Below, in pieces: positions 54,285-64,000 of a stretch of DNA of 64,000 bases. Numbering within the stretch: the stretch's first letter is position 1; every line of letters begins with the position of its first letter. Origin of the DNA: Niebla homalea. Taxonomy: Eukaryota; Ascomycota; Lecanoromycetes; Lecanorales; Ramalinaceae. The stretch covers positions 1,083,663-1,147,662 of the forward strand of contig JAHGAU010000018.1 in the NCBI GenBank assembly GCA_019925105.1. The letters run 5' to 3'. The notes under the pieces are model-generated. The model was not told the DNA's origin, searched no databases, and was given only the letters and a program-made list of their open reading frames with translations. The translations under genes were made by a program, and so were the position numbers.

Positions 54285-55876
54285 ATGGCTGATACATTCA
54301 TGCTACACGTACCCTCGGCACCTCCTTCAACATTCCCTTCCGAATCCAACACACCCAGCTCCGATCTTCACACTCATCGCAAACTCCGGTCACGTCTGCG
54401 CAGGTGCTTGAGACGGCTTGCAAGTATTACAACCTCCTGTCGATCACCAGCTTCCGACACCGAAAACAGCCGCCAGTCTTGTCAACAAGCTACCGCCCTC
54501 CCAATCGCCCCAGCCCGCCCGTCCCCCTCGGTCTCAGAGACTACCACCTACACGAACACCGACGCGCATTCCGTCCCGTATCCCTGGGAAATGAGCGAAG
54601 ATCAGAGGAAAGTGGCGAGCCAGATTCCGAGGCCAAATACTGCATCCAGCAAGTCGTTAACCAAGACTGCTGCTTCTACCGACGATTCTACCATACAGTC
54701 GAAGAAGACCACCAAGACGACGGGAAAGAGGCCTAGCCCATATGATAAGAGGTTCAACGAGGAACAGCTTCTCCCGCGTGGTGTCCGCATCGCCCCCGGC
54801 TTCGAGACCAAAGCGGAAAGCCACTTTGCGTCCATGGGTTCTGCGCCATCGCCTGGTGGCTTCAAGGCTCAGCGCTCCAAGGCCTTGGTGATGCTCGACG
54901 ATGCGGAGATTGAGTACGTGTGTGCCGAGTACAGGGTGATGGTGCGAAGGAAGATGTGTGAAACGGAGTTCGCGTCTTTCGCAAAGGAAACGCTGCTGAA
55001 ATGCGACCCCAGAAGCGCAAAGCCGGGAGAAAGAAGATGGAAGACAGATCGCATGTTGGAGCTGGTTGCCAAGCCAGACCCTGTGGACGGTGCATGGTCA
55101 CAACCACCGCTTCTTCAATGGTCGCGTCCTCCTCTCCTCGAGGACCAGAAGCTCACACGCCCGGCCGAGTACGAGTTTGATATCCGTCCGGATTGTTCCT
55201 ACTGGCTGTCCACCATCGGGTTTAATCGGGTATGTTTGAGACGTGATTTGTCTGCTACACTCTTTTCGCCTAAAGGTTCTTCACTGATTTTGTGAATCTG
55301 TAGGAGTACCGCCGCGTCGTCAAAGACTACACTTTCGTCAAGGACAACGAGATCACCTCTCCATACTTCACAATCGAGTTCAAAAAGGACGATCGAGACC
55401 TCGCCTCCGCTCAGCATCAGTTGGCTGCCGCTGCATCTCTGATGCTATACAACCGATTTCTCCTCCGCGCCCTTGCTGTCGAACAGAGTGAAAAGCCTTG
55501 GGAGTCACAAGACTTGGAACCCTTGAAGCACTACGGCCTGACAATGCGTGGAGCATCCTTCCAGGTTTGGCTTATCCAGCCCACCACTTCCCAGCCCCAG
55601 TGGCAGTGGACTGGATGTACAATGGAGCGCATTACGTCGGGCTCGTGCGACGACGAGGAAGATTTGCAGACCTTGATTGATTGGATCAATGGGATACATT
55701 ATTGGGGTCTCACTATCCACGCTCGAGCATGTGAGAAGGATGTTAAACAGTGTATGATGGTACGACAGGAGAGGTCCGGATACAGGCCTTCGGAGATCTA
55801 TGAAGCGGCTGACGAGGGGGATCATGTTCCTAGCAATGCGGTAGAATCACTGTCCCTAAGTGATGAACAGCCATGA
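54285..55876 (+). CDS. Fungal PD-(D/E)XK nuclease-like hypothetical protein (two exons)
   Basis: Two exons, 54285-55229 and 55304-55876, give a 505-residue protein. The ATG at 54285 has a good fungal context (CCCCAATGG); a 5' ATG at 54202 opens an overlapping out-of-frame ORF. Residues 1-150 are rich in Ser, Thr, Pro and Lys and probably disordered. The folded part runs from about residue 150. Near the exon junction are EYEFDIRPDCSYWLS (D299, D303) and, after splicing, SPYFTIEFKKDD with E340-F-K342. The spacing of an acidic residue and an E-x-K on neighbouring strands fits a PD-(D/E)XK nuclease fold, and the sequence resembles fungal proteins of the DUF7924 type; this is from memory of the family and not confirmed. 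The following LAAAASLMLYNRFLLRAL helix and GLTMRGASFQVWLI strand also fit. The gene is unmutated and the only solid gene in the window. No signal peptide is seen. Confidence 0.8.
55230..55303 (+). other. Intron of the nuclease-like gene
   Basis: 74 bases with donor GTATGT and acceptor CTGTAG. A branch-point-like ACTGAT is at about 55,282. Removing it joins codon 315 (Arg) to a Glu codon in phase 0 and connects two open frames with the E-x-K motif immediately downstream. Confidence 0.85.
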
Positions 55877-56600
55877 CGTATGAAGTTTCGGATTGGCTCT
55901 TACAAACGACCATGAACGAGGAGGCAGTTGTGAATGCCTTGGTTCACTTCACGCTCCCTATGATCGTACTACGCTTCCAAACCCTCCTGTACTGAGGCTG
56001 GATTCGCCCAGCCTTGCGACCACGACCAGTCTTTCACCAAAAAGCTTCCGAAATTTGAGATTCAAGTTCTTTCCATTCTCGCCGTAGCGAGAGGCTGCTT
56101 ACTTTCTCTGCCCTCTGACAACGTACAGTCTTAATGAGATGGTTGCAAAAGGTCCTACCTTCCGAGTTTATATACCTGTTGTACTTCTAGCAGAGGCATT
56201 GCTCCTAAGGGCCCGGCCGGTTTGGCGCTTGCGAAAAGTCCAGGGACAGCTTCCGACAGTTGCGCTAGCTGTTCGATCTTCTCTGGAAGCCAACGGGGTG
56301 GCGGCCAGCGGTGCCTGCTTGTGCCGGGAAAGCCAGACTTTGCTGTCACCGAGCCAGCTGCCTTGTTCGAGCATCGATAAGCTGGGGCGCTCAGTTGTGT
56401 ATTCTCAGGGGATGGTGATCGACAATGTTCAAGGTCGTGCGGTGGCGCTCTCAATAACTCCTTGTGAATCGGGTTGAAATCTGATAGCTGGCTCTTATAC
56501 CTGGTATTCCTTAGGCATTATAGTGAGCGCTATACTCCAAGCTTTTTCGCGTTACGCTGGGCTTCCTATGTTGTGCATATGGTGGTGAAGGAATTCATGG
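55877..56600. other. Unmutated sequence with overlapping ORFs of doubtful status
   Basis: After the gene there is a normal-composition stretch. On the plus strand 56139-56477 is open for 112 codons, and on the minus strand 56155-56454 is open for 99 codons. The two overlap almost completely, so at most one can be real. Neither shows a motif, signal peptide or convincing start context. A small gene or exon cannot be excluded. Confidence 0.3.
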
Positions 56601-56879
56601 AGTCAACTACTTAGGTGAAAGAAGAGAGAAGGAAGATGGGAAGGCTCTGCAATATGTACATTCCCAACACAGGCCTGTCCCCAACACACGATTGGAGCGT
56701 TCATCAACACGTCCAACAAGTCTGAGGGGCAGACCCGCGAGCGATATGTCGCAGGAATCGACTTCATCAGCAAAGCCAAGCCATATAAGTCCAAATGCAT
56801 AGCCCAAGCCCCTCAGCCTGAGCTTTAGCCCTTCTCCTCATCGGCGGACAAATTGGCGGCCGGAAAAGAGGGAGTGACA
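56601..56879. other. Unmutated intergenic sequence
   Basis: Two overlapping minus-strand frames (56603-56800 and 56607-56807, 65-66 codons) occur in different phases. Nothing supports a gene. The stretch runs directly into a four-base simple repeat. Confidence 0.4.

Positions 56880-56914
<35 letters not shown>
56880..56914 (+). repeat. (AATC)n simple repeat like the LINE tail
   Basis: About eight AATC units with one A-to-C change, followed by an inverted GATTGATC. The unit is the same as the 3' tail of the LINE family (24,035-24,048, 31,840-31,860, 38,308-38,323), but the sequence upstream does not match the LINE 3' end. Confidence 0.7.
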
Positions 56915-56958
56915 GATTGATCTACCCTTAAGGGAATGCGAAAGTATTGGGTTGCCTC

Positions 56959-57047
56959 TGATGCAATATGCGGGTGAACAGGGTGAGTAAGCTGAATCTC
57001 TTGTATTGGATCTACCACTATGCTTGTCTAATTACACCATGACAACC
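56959..57047 (-). mobile_element. Truncated, un-mutated copia LTR fragment, inverted
   Basis: The reverse complement reads through the last ~90-105 bases of the copia LTR family: TGATGCAATATGCGG at 56959 is the complement of an LTR end TGCATCA, and the segment continues through GGTGAGTAAGC and ATGCTTGTCTAATTACACCATG. It preserves the terminal sequence that is mutated in both LTRs of the complete element. Internal sequence and the rest of the LTR are missing. Confidence 0.85.
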
Positions 57048-57051
57048 CTAG

Positions 57052-57765
57052 CACCTAGTACTCACTCGTTGGTCCTACCAACGAGTCATCCGCCCCCGCG
57101 GGATATCCTCGGCGGCCCAAAACATTAGCGTATGTAAGTCATTTTTTTAAAATGACTCGTTAATGGGGTTTTCTTCTACAGATTCCTTAACTTTCTCGGG
57201 CAAAATAATAGGGCTTAGTCAGCCCTATAAAACGCGCTCCTTCTTTCTTAAATCCGATAACTCCTTATTTACTTATGGATTTTCAAATTATTTCGAATTC
57301 CTGGTAATTAATGGTTAAGTTTACTTCCCGGCGTTAATTTTCAACTTTTATTCGGCTATTCCCCGGGGAAATCTGGTAATTTAACTTTTCTTATATAAAT
57401 TTCAGCTTCTTAACGGTATCAGAAAAACAAAAATCCGTCTATTATTACTTATAATATTATTAAGCTATATATCTTATAGTTTTAATTTTACGGTATTTTC
57501 GGGTACATCCGGAGTATTATTAATCCTTTTTATTTATTTTTTAATTTGGAAAAAAAGTAAAAAAAATAACGGTTATAACGGTACCGGAATTACTATAATT
57601 CGGTTTATATTAATAAATATATTATTTACTTAATAATAATAAATAATACTTATTTCCTTTTTCTTATTAATTTTTTTATTTAATTAATCTTTTAAATATC
57701 TTAATATAAAATAACCCTTAACGTCGCCTTTTTATACCAAGACTTTTAATAAAATCCTTATTTAA
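57052..57765. repeat. ~0.7-kb repeat, copy 1, with hairpin head
   Basis: Starts with CACCTAGT and carries two inverted repeats: ACTCGTTGGT/ACCAACGAGT with a 3-base loop at 57064-57086, and AGTCATTTT/AAAATGACT with a 3-base loop at 57137-57157. Further on it matches copy 2 (57994-58695), for example in the stretches around TTAAGTTTACTTC, TCGGCTATTC and TAACGTCGCCT. A frame starting at about 57,275 (MDFQIISNSW) stays readable if TAA codons derive from CAA, but no family is recognised. Mutation increases away from the head. Confidence 0.65.
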
Positions 57766-57930
57766 TTTAACCTTTATTATATATAACCCTTAACAGGTAA
57801 AAACCTCTTTATATTAATAAGATTATTAATTATTTATCTATTAAGGCCCTACTTTAATAAGGATAATAAAGGGTAAATAATAAAGTATAAATACTTAATA
57901 TAATAAAAAAGGGTAAATAAGGAATTCCTA
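57766..57930. other. AT-rich spacer between repeat copies
   Basis: RIP-mutated sequence unlike copy 2 at the corresponding place. No feature is recognised apart from two AAGGGTAAATAA repeats near 57,880-57,920. Confidence 0.4.
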
Positions 57931-57931
57931 T

Positions 57932-57990
57932 CACCTAGTACTCATCGCTTGTAGGCTCCACGCAATCATTCCCCCACCCGGGGAAACCTA
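57932..57990. repeat. Extra CACCTAGT module
   Basis: A free-standing ~60-bp module, CACCTAGTACTCAT followed by AATCATTCCCCCACCCGGGG, resembling the heads of copies 1 and 2 without the 0.7-kb body. Its inverted repeat is weak compared with those of the other two modules. Confidence 0.6.
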
Positions 57991-57993
57991 TCA

Positions 57994-58695
57994 CCTAGTT
58001 GTGACTCTTTCCACCCTCCAAAGAATCATTTGCCCTCCCGGCCCTAACTCGGCCTTCTCGGACTTAACCCTTTAAAGAATCATTTTTATGGATGACTCTT
58101 TTGAGGGTAGAACCGGCCCGGATTTATTAGCTTTATATATAAAAGGTATAAATCTTAATACGGCTTATTAATCCCGATACCTCCGAGGTTCATCCGAGGA
58201 ATAATTATTTAATTATCGATTTTATTAACTTTAGGAATTTAAAGGATAAAAATTTAAGTTTACTTCTTAACGTTAATTATTACTTTTTAATCGGCTATTC
58301 TTCAGGAAAAAGTAATAATTTAACTTTTTTATATAATTTTTCGCTTTTTAATAATATCGGAAAAATAAAAATCCGTCCATTAACGGTTACGATAATATTA
58401 ATTAATAGGGTTTATTTGATAATTCCTTAAGGTTTTAAGGTATATCCGGCTTATTTTTAATCTTTTATAATAATTATTAAATTTAAAAAGTAGCCGGAAA
58501 AAAAGGCTCTATAATAATACCGGAATAACTTTAATCCGTACTTTATTAAGGATAAGTTATTAAAGCTTAAATAAAAAAAAATATTTATTTTATTTATAAT
58601 ATTTTATTAATAATATAAGGGTCTTAATATTTCTTAATATAAGGTAACGGTTAACGTCGCCTCCTTATATTAAGGTATTAAAATTCGGCTTTAAT
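57994..58695. repeat. ~0.7-kb repeat, copy 2, with hairpin head
   Basis: Starts CACCTAGT and has GACTCTTT/AAAGAATC arms near 58003-58027, a second AAAGAATCATTT near 58,074 and ATGACTCTTTT near 58,091. The body matches copy 1 throughout but is more RIP-mutated. It lies about 0.6 kb upstream of the helicase relic. Confidence 0.65.
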
Positions 58696-58990
58696 ATCCG
58701 TCCGAATACGAGAATAATTTATAAATAGATTTTTATTTTTAAATTATTATATTATTACCTAAATTATTATACTATTACCACCAATAATAATTAGCCTGGT
58801 TATTTTTATATTATTAAGGTTTTTAGTTATTTAAGCCCGGTCTCGGCCTTATTTAAGCCCTATAACTTATAATTCTCTTGGTAAAAACTTAATTAATAAT
58901 TTATCTATATAATTACCCTTCCCCCCTTTTAAATTTCTATTTTTCTTATTATACTTAAATTACTTAATCTACTTAATACTTAAGTAAATT
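58696..58990. other. AT-rich spacer
   Basis: Mutated sequence with a short duplicated phrase, AAATTATTATATTATTACC then AAATTATTATACTATTACC near 58,740-58,780. No gene is seen. Confidence 0.4.
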
Positions 58991-58993
58991 AAA

Positions 58994-59250
58994 TACCCTT
59001 TACCTTTTACCCTTTACCTTTTACCCTTTACCCTTTACCCTTTACTATTACTTATACCTTTACCTTACCTTTACCTTACCTTTACCTTTATCTTTACCTT
59101 TATTTTTACCTATTTTTATTTTTATTTACCTTTACTTTTATCTATTTTTACCTTTATCCTCTTTTACCTTTATCCATTTTTATTTTTACTTATTTCCACC
59201 TTTAATTATTTTTATTTTTACTTTTATTTTTACTTTTTATTTATATTTTA
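58994..59250. repeat. Degenerate (CCCTTTA)/(CCTTTA) simple repeat
   Basis: Begins with near-perfect TTTACCC units (58994-59045) and decays through ACCTTT and ATTTTT variants to about 59,250. It is not the usual fungal telomere unit (CCCTAA). It separates the 0.7-kb repeats from the helicase relic. Confidence 0.8.
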
Positions 59251-59279
59251 TTTATATCTATTTATATAATAAACTTACC

Positions 59280-62200
59280 TTAAGCCTTTATTAAAAAGGC
59301 CTTCCTTTATTTATTTAATTATAAGGTATTAATTTATTATAATTATAAATACGGTATCCGATTCTAGGAGTTACGCGGTTATTTTAATAAATAATACCTT
59401 TAGCTTACCCCTTTTACTTAGAATAAGATTTTTACTTATATTACTAAGAATTACTTAGATAATATCGATATTCCGGATAAATTTATTATTTTTTTACCTT
59501 TATTACCTATTTCTTCGGGTTTAAAGTATAATTATTATACTTATATTTACTTATCCCTAAATACGATAACGATTTATTACCGGAACGATTACCCTAATAT
59601 TTATAAGTTTTAAAAATAGGGTGGTTTTTATTGAAAAAATTAATTAAGATTGAATATATAATGGATTTCCGTTAATTATTAATAATTATATACCGGAAAC
59701 TTTAATCGTTATTTATTTAAGGTATTTAATACCGATAATACCACGGATATCCCGGCCCTTATTTATATAATTAAGATAAGGAAATTAATAGAACGGATTA
59801 AAACGGTTATTAAAAATATAAATATAACGATTACGGAACCGGAAAAATTCGAGGTTAATACTTAGGTTACCCGTACCGGCTAAGTTATTTATTTATTGAA
59901 TTTTAATTTAATTATAGCCCGGTCTTAATTAAAATTACCGGTAAAACCGACTTTAAAATTAAACGATTTAAAGCAATTATCGATTTTATTATTATATTTA
60001 ATAATAAAATTAATTAAGGCTTTATTTAAAAAAACGGTTTTAATTAATAAGCCGAGTACCGTAAGCCGGAATTTATTAAAATATATAAATTATAAAGAAA
60101 CCAATAACGTTATAAACGAAAAACCGTTTATAATATATCTTAATTTAAATACGATCTACTTTTATATTAAGGTTTAACTTAATATATTTATTTATTTATA
60201 AAATATTAGGTTATTTACTTTAAAGAACCGTTTAAGATATAAATATATTAAATTATCTTTTATTTTATTTATTAAAGTATTAAGATTTATAAAAAATTAA
60301 TTAAAAAAGTAAATTATTTTTATTTTTTCTTTATTATTTATTATTTATTATTTATATTTATTTTTTAACTTATAATTTTTACCCTTTTTTTTTTTATACC
60401 TTTTTTATATTTTACTTTACCCTTTTTTTTTTTATTTTTATTTTTATTACTTTTATCTTTTATTTAAATATATATATTAATAACCTTTTTTTTAATAAAT
60501 TTAATGAAGAACTTATTAATAATTTATCCGATAATAATTTTAAGGATTTATTATATTCTTTAAATAAACTTAAGGATTTATTATTATACTTTTTTTAAGT
60601 TTTTTATATTAGGATTTATTTAAGGACGATTATTAAAGCCCTTTACTTAATAACTTAATAATATATAATATTAACACCGATTTTACCTGGTCCCCACCTA
60701 CGAATTATACCATTAAATTAAGTGGTATTATTACCTTTTCTCGAGCCCTTATCCTTTTAAAAGCTTATACCTTTTGACCCAGTCTACCAGAACCTAAGGA
60801 TTAAATTATCGACTTAGATATATTAATAAATTTACCTTTAACTTCGGATTCCGATTTATTTATTAATACTTTATTTAATAAAACTATTAAATTAATGAAA
60901 AATCACTTATTCCTTATTAATACTAATACCCTATTACGGCCTATTAACTTCGTTTTTAAATTACGGACTTATAGATTTACCCTTAATTATAATATTACCG
61001 AAAAAAAGTATTATATTTTAAGAAAATAATAAAATTTTTATAAAAATCTCTTATTAATTATAAATTAATACCATTCCGTAATATTTGGATTACTAGAAAT
61101 TATTAAATCCCGGTTATTTAATAATTTATTATCTATTAATTAAAACGATTTACCCTCCGTGGATTTTACTACTTTTTCTGACGATATTATTAATAATATA
61201 CCGGATTAAAATTTCTTTATAAATAAACGGAATAAATTACCTTTTAAAGGTAATTTTTAACTTTATAAAAAAATTTATTAAACATTAATTTTATAAAACC
61301 GTTTTCTTAAATTTAAAAATAACGATACTTATTAGAAATTAAATAAAGTTTATTATTTATTTAAAGAAAACCGGAAGTTTAAAAAAGAGTTAATAATTTT
61401 ATTATAGTTTACTTAAAGTAATCCAGTTTAAAGCTTTAAAATCCAATTAATTTAATACTAAAATTAATTAAATTTTAAACGGAATATTTTTATTTAAAAC
61501 GGCTTACTTATATTTATTACTTTATATTATAAAGGCTTTATTATTACTAGATTAATTAAGGTTATAAACCGGTTTATACCTTATAAATCATCGGTTTTAT
61601 TTATTTATTACCTTTAGCTTTATATTCCTTTAAAAATAAATTTATTGAATTTATATTTGGAAAAACCAAATATTACCCTTTACCTTTAACTTAAACGGAT
61701 TTACTTTATTAAAAACCTTAAAAAAACCAAAAAATCAAAAAAATAATAAAAACGATTAAGACGTTAAATAATAATTAATAATGATTTAAATAAAATTTAA
61801 AAAAAGGATTTAAATCAATAAGAATTTTAAGATATTTTTTACCGTTATAATATTTAAATATTTAATTCTTTTAATACGGCTTTATTTAAGGAGTTCTGGT
61901 CCCGGGTAAAAATAAATATTAAAACTTTAATTTAACGGTATATTATTATTATTATTTTTCGACGTTATTATAATAAATTTATTAATAAAGATTAAGAAAA
62001 CGCTATTAATCTAGACAATAATAATAAAAAAGATGAAATTATCGATTTATAAGTTATTTATATTAATAATATTATTAATAATATATATTCCTAATTATTA
62101 AATGAAATACCGGGCTAAATATATACTTAACGGGAAAAATTCATAACTTTATTTATTTAATTTTTTTAATTCCTTTAATTCTTAAGTACTTTATTTATAC

Positions 62201-64000
62201 CGGAAAAATTAAATTAAAAATCTAAGTTATTTATAAATTCTATTAAGGAAATTTATAAAGAAAAATATTAAAGATTTCGATTTATTTAAATTTTACCGGT
62301 TTTTCAATAATTATATAGTTAAAATCTAGAGTTTTAGGGTTTATAAAAACCGGATTAACGGTAATTCTATCCGGAAAAAGTTTAATTGTTATTATATCCG
62401 GTATTAAACGCGGAAAAAGTGCTTTTTTATAGTCCTTATCCTTATTACCGGCCTAAATAAACTTACCGTAATAATATTACCCCTTATATCTTTAAGGGAG
62501 GAAATATTATTTAAGGCTTAAAATTAAGGCCTTAAATATCTAGAGTAAACCTTAAAAAGTTTTAAAGATTAAATTAATATTATATTAATTACCCCGGAAA
62601 CAGTTATTATTAAACCTTTTAATTAATTTTTAAATCGATTAAAACGATAAGGCCGTTTAAACTATATTATTATTAATAAAGCTTATATTTTACTGGATAT
62701 TATTAAGGATTTTCGGCTGAAAATTAAAAAATTAAAGTCTTTAATTAAATATAAAATATAATTTATTTATTTAATAATTTCCTTACCATTAAAAAACGAA
62801 AATACCTGGTTTTAACTAATTAATATCGATATATCCAATATACTTTTATTATGGGAATCGATTATAAAGTTAAATATTTAATATTTAATTTAAGAATACG
62901 CTATAGTAAATAATTTAAGGGATAATTTATTATTTTTAATAAATTTAAAAAAAAGGCTTTATTTAAGTGGTTAAATCCTTATCTTTTATGGGATAATTTA
63001 CCTTACGGATTAAGTTAATAAAGTCTTGGATATACTTAAATATTACGTAAAAATCGGGACTATAAATTAAAAACGTTAAATATTTAATAATTTCCGCAAT
63101 AAAAAAGTTTTTATTTTAACGATTACTTTAGCTTTATCTATAGGATTAAATTTACCGGATATACAGGTTATTATTTACGTTAATTTATTAAGGGATTTAA
63201 AGGCTTATAATTAAGAAAATAAACGAGTTAGCCAATAAGGGGAAAAAAGTAAAATTATAATCCTTTATAGCCCTCGGTTATCTCGGCTTAAAGATCTAAA
63301 TATAAAGGATTATATTGAAAACGATAAATATCGACGGATTATATTAGACTTAATTATAGACGACTTTATAAACCGGAAAAAATATAAGAAAAACGAGGAA
63401 AAATATAATTTTTACTTTGGGTTTATTTAAAAGGAAAAACTTAATATTAAAATTAAAAAGGATTTATTTACGGACCTTACCGGATTTATAAATATTAATT
63501 TTATAAATTTTAAATTATAAGAATCTTATAATTTAAAATTAAAAGATCGATATTTATTAGAAAACCGGAAAAATAAAATAAATTTAAATAACTTAAAATT
63601 AACTTTATAGTATTAATTTAAAAACTATACTAATTATAAAATATATATAAATTCGGATATATTAATATTATTATAATATTCTTTTAATAAATATTAAAAT
63701 CATAATATTTACGATATATATCTTTTTATAAAAACTTAGATTAATAAACTTTATTATTAAAATATAAATAAATACTCAGGATATTTTAAATGTTTTTTAC
63801 TTTAAGATTTTTATACCCGGTTTAAGCCTTTATTTATAAATAAAAGTTATAGATTTATTAAAAAAATCCTATTTATATCGATAAAGCTTAATCTTTAAAA
63901 CCCTTTTTACCTATTTTTATTATATAAAGGATTAACCGATTTTTTAATTATTAATAAAATAATACTGGGAAAATATTTAATACCTATTTATTAAGGATAA
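59280..64000 (+). pseudogene. Telomere-linked RecQ-type helicase relic, cut by window end
   Basis: RIP-degraded coding sequence of a large RecQ-family helicase of the kind found at fungal chromosome ends. N-terminal part: a zinc-finger-like block at 59,515-59,600 where cysteines and histidines have become tyrosines (C-x2-C then H-x4-H pattern). Central domain: 60,660-61,650, with FSRALILLKAYTF and GLLIFITLYYKGF. Helicase: Walker A GIKRGKSA at 62400-62423, then LPLISLREE at 62477-62503, the DEAH box changed to NKAY at 62675-62686 followed by ILLD, and motif VI ENKRVSQ at 63215-63235. A Cys-rich segment follows (about 63,380-63,420), then FKCFLPQDFYTR-like sequence near 63,788-63,815. Stops are mostly TAA/TAG from CAA, CAG or TGG; a one-base frame change occurs in the T run at 62423-62428. 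Family assignment rests on motif order and remembered family sequences. Confidence 0.85.

Noticed and set aside
54404..55107. Several ORFs overlapping exon 1 in other frames
   Set aside because: They are shadows of the spliced gene at 54285-55876, which is supported by the intron and by motif continuity.
57052..57161. Helitron terminus
   Set aside because: A hairpin next to CTAGT was suggestive, but the hairpin lies on the wrong side of CTAG and no TC 5' end or Rep motifs were found.
58994..59250. Telomere repeat
   Set aside because: The unit is CCCTTTA/CCTTTA, not CCCTAA, and it is internal and degenerate; treated as a simple repeat.
1..64000. tRNA, rRNA genes or CRISPR arrays
   Set aside because: No cloverleaf with A and B boxes, no rRNA core sequences and no regular repeat-spacer arrays were seen; the sequence is fungal.

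Overview
The window looks like a repeat-dense, probably subtelomeric part of a filamentous ascomycete (Pezizomycotina) genome. Most of it is extremely AT-rich, with C and G left mainly in CpG, CpA and TpG almost absent, and old reading frames full of TAA/TAG where CAA/CAG would be expected. That is the usual footprint of repeat-induced point mutation (RIP). The one ordinary fungal gene in the window has normal base composition and a 74-bp GT-AG intron. The species cannot be named from the sequence.

Layout. (1) Positions 1 to about 39,740 resolve completely into at least nine copies of one non-LTR retrotransposon (LINE, probably Tad1-like: ORF1, then an ORF2 with endonuclease and reverse transcriptase) nested in each other. 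A minus-strand copy (C) is the base layer. Into it went a plus copy D (itself hit by minus copy E), a plus copy A (hit by full-length minus copy H), a minus copy B (hit by full-length plus copies I and J) and a 5'-truncated plus copy F. Six of the insertions keep recognisable 13-bp target-site duplications. (2) 39.74-47.64 kb is degraded AT-rich sequence without an assigned family, containing several tandem repeats and a GC-rich hairpin block. (3) 47,640-53,419 is a complete but RIP-inactivated Ty1/copia retrotransposon with both LTRs and a 5-bp CTTTC duplication. (4) 53.42-57.05 kb is an unmutated gene island with one convincing protein-coding gene (505 codons, one intron, probable PD-(D/E)XK nuclease-like fungal family) and weaker ORFs. 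An LTR fragment of the same copia family lies in inverted orientation at its right edge. (5) 57.05-58.7 kb holds two diverged copies of a ~0.7-kb repeat headed by CACCTAGT modules with inverted repeats. (6) After a (CCCTTTA)-type simple repeat, 59.28 kb to the window end is a RIP-degraded relic of a telomere-linked-helicase-like RecQ gene.

The genes do not form a pathway. The regional story is transposon accumulation and RIP inactivation around a small surviving gene island, next to a helicase family typical of fungal chromosome ends. No new biochemical system was found. The most useful novelties are the fully dated nesting order, the un-mutated tip of LINE copy F, the hairpin modules whose arms co-vary between copies, and an 11-bp phased TGTTTA promoter triplet.
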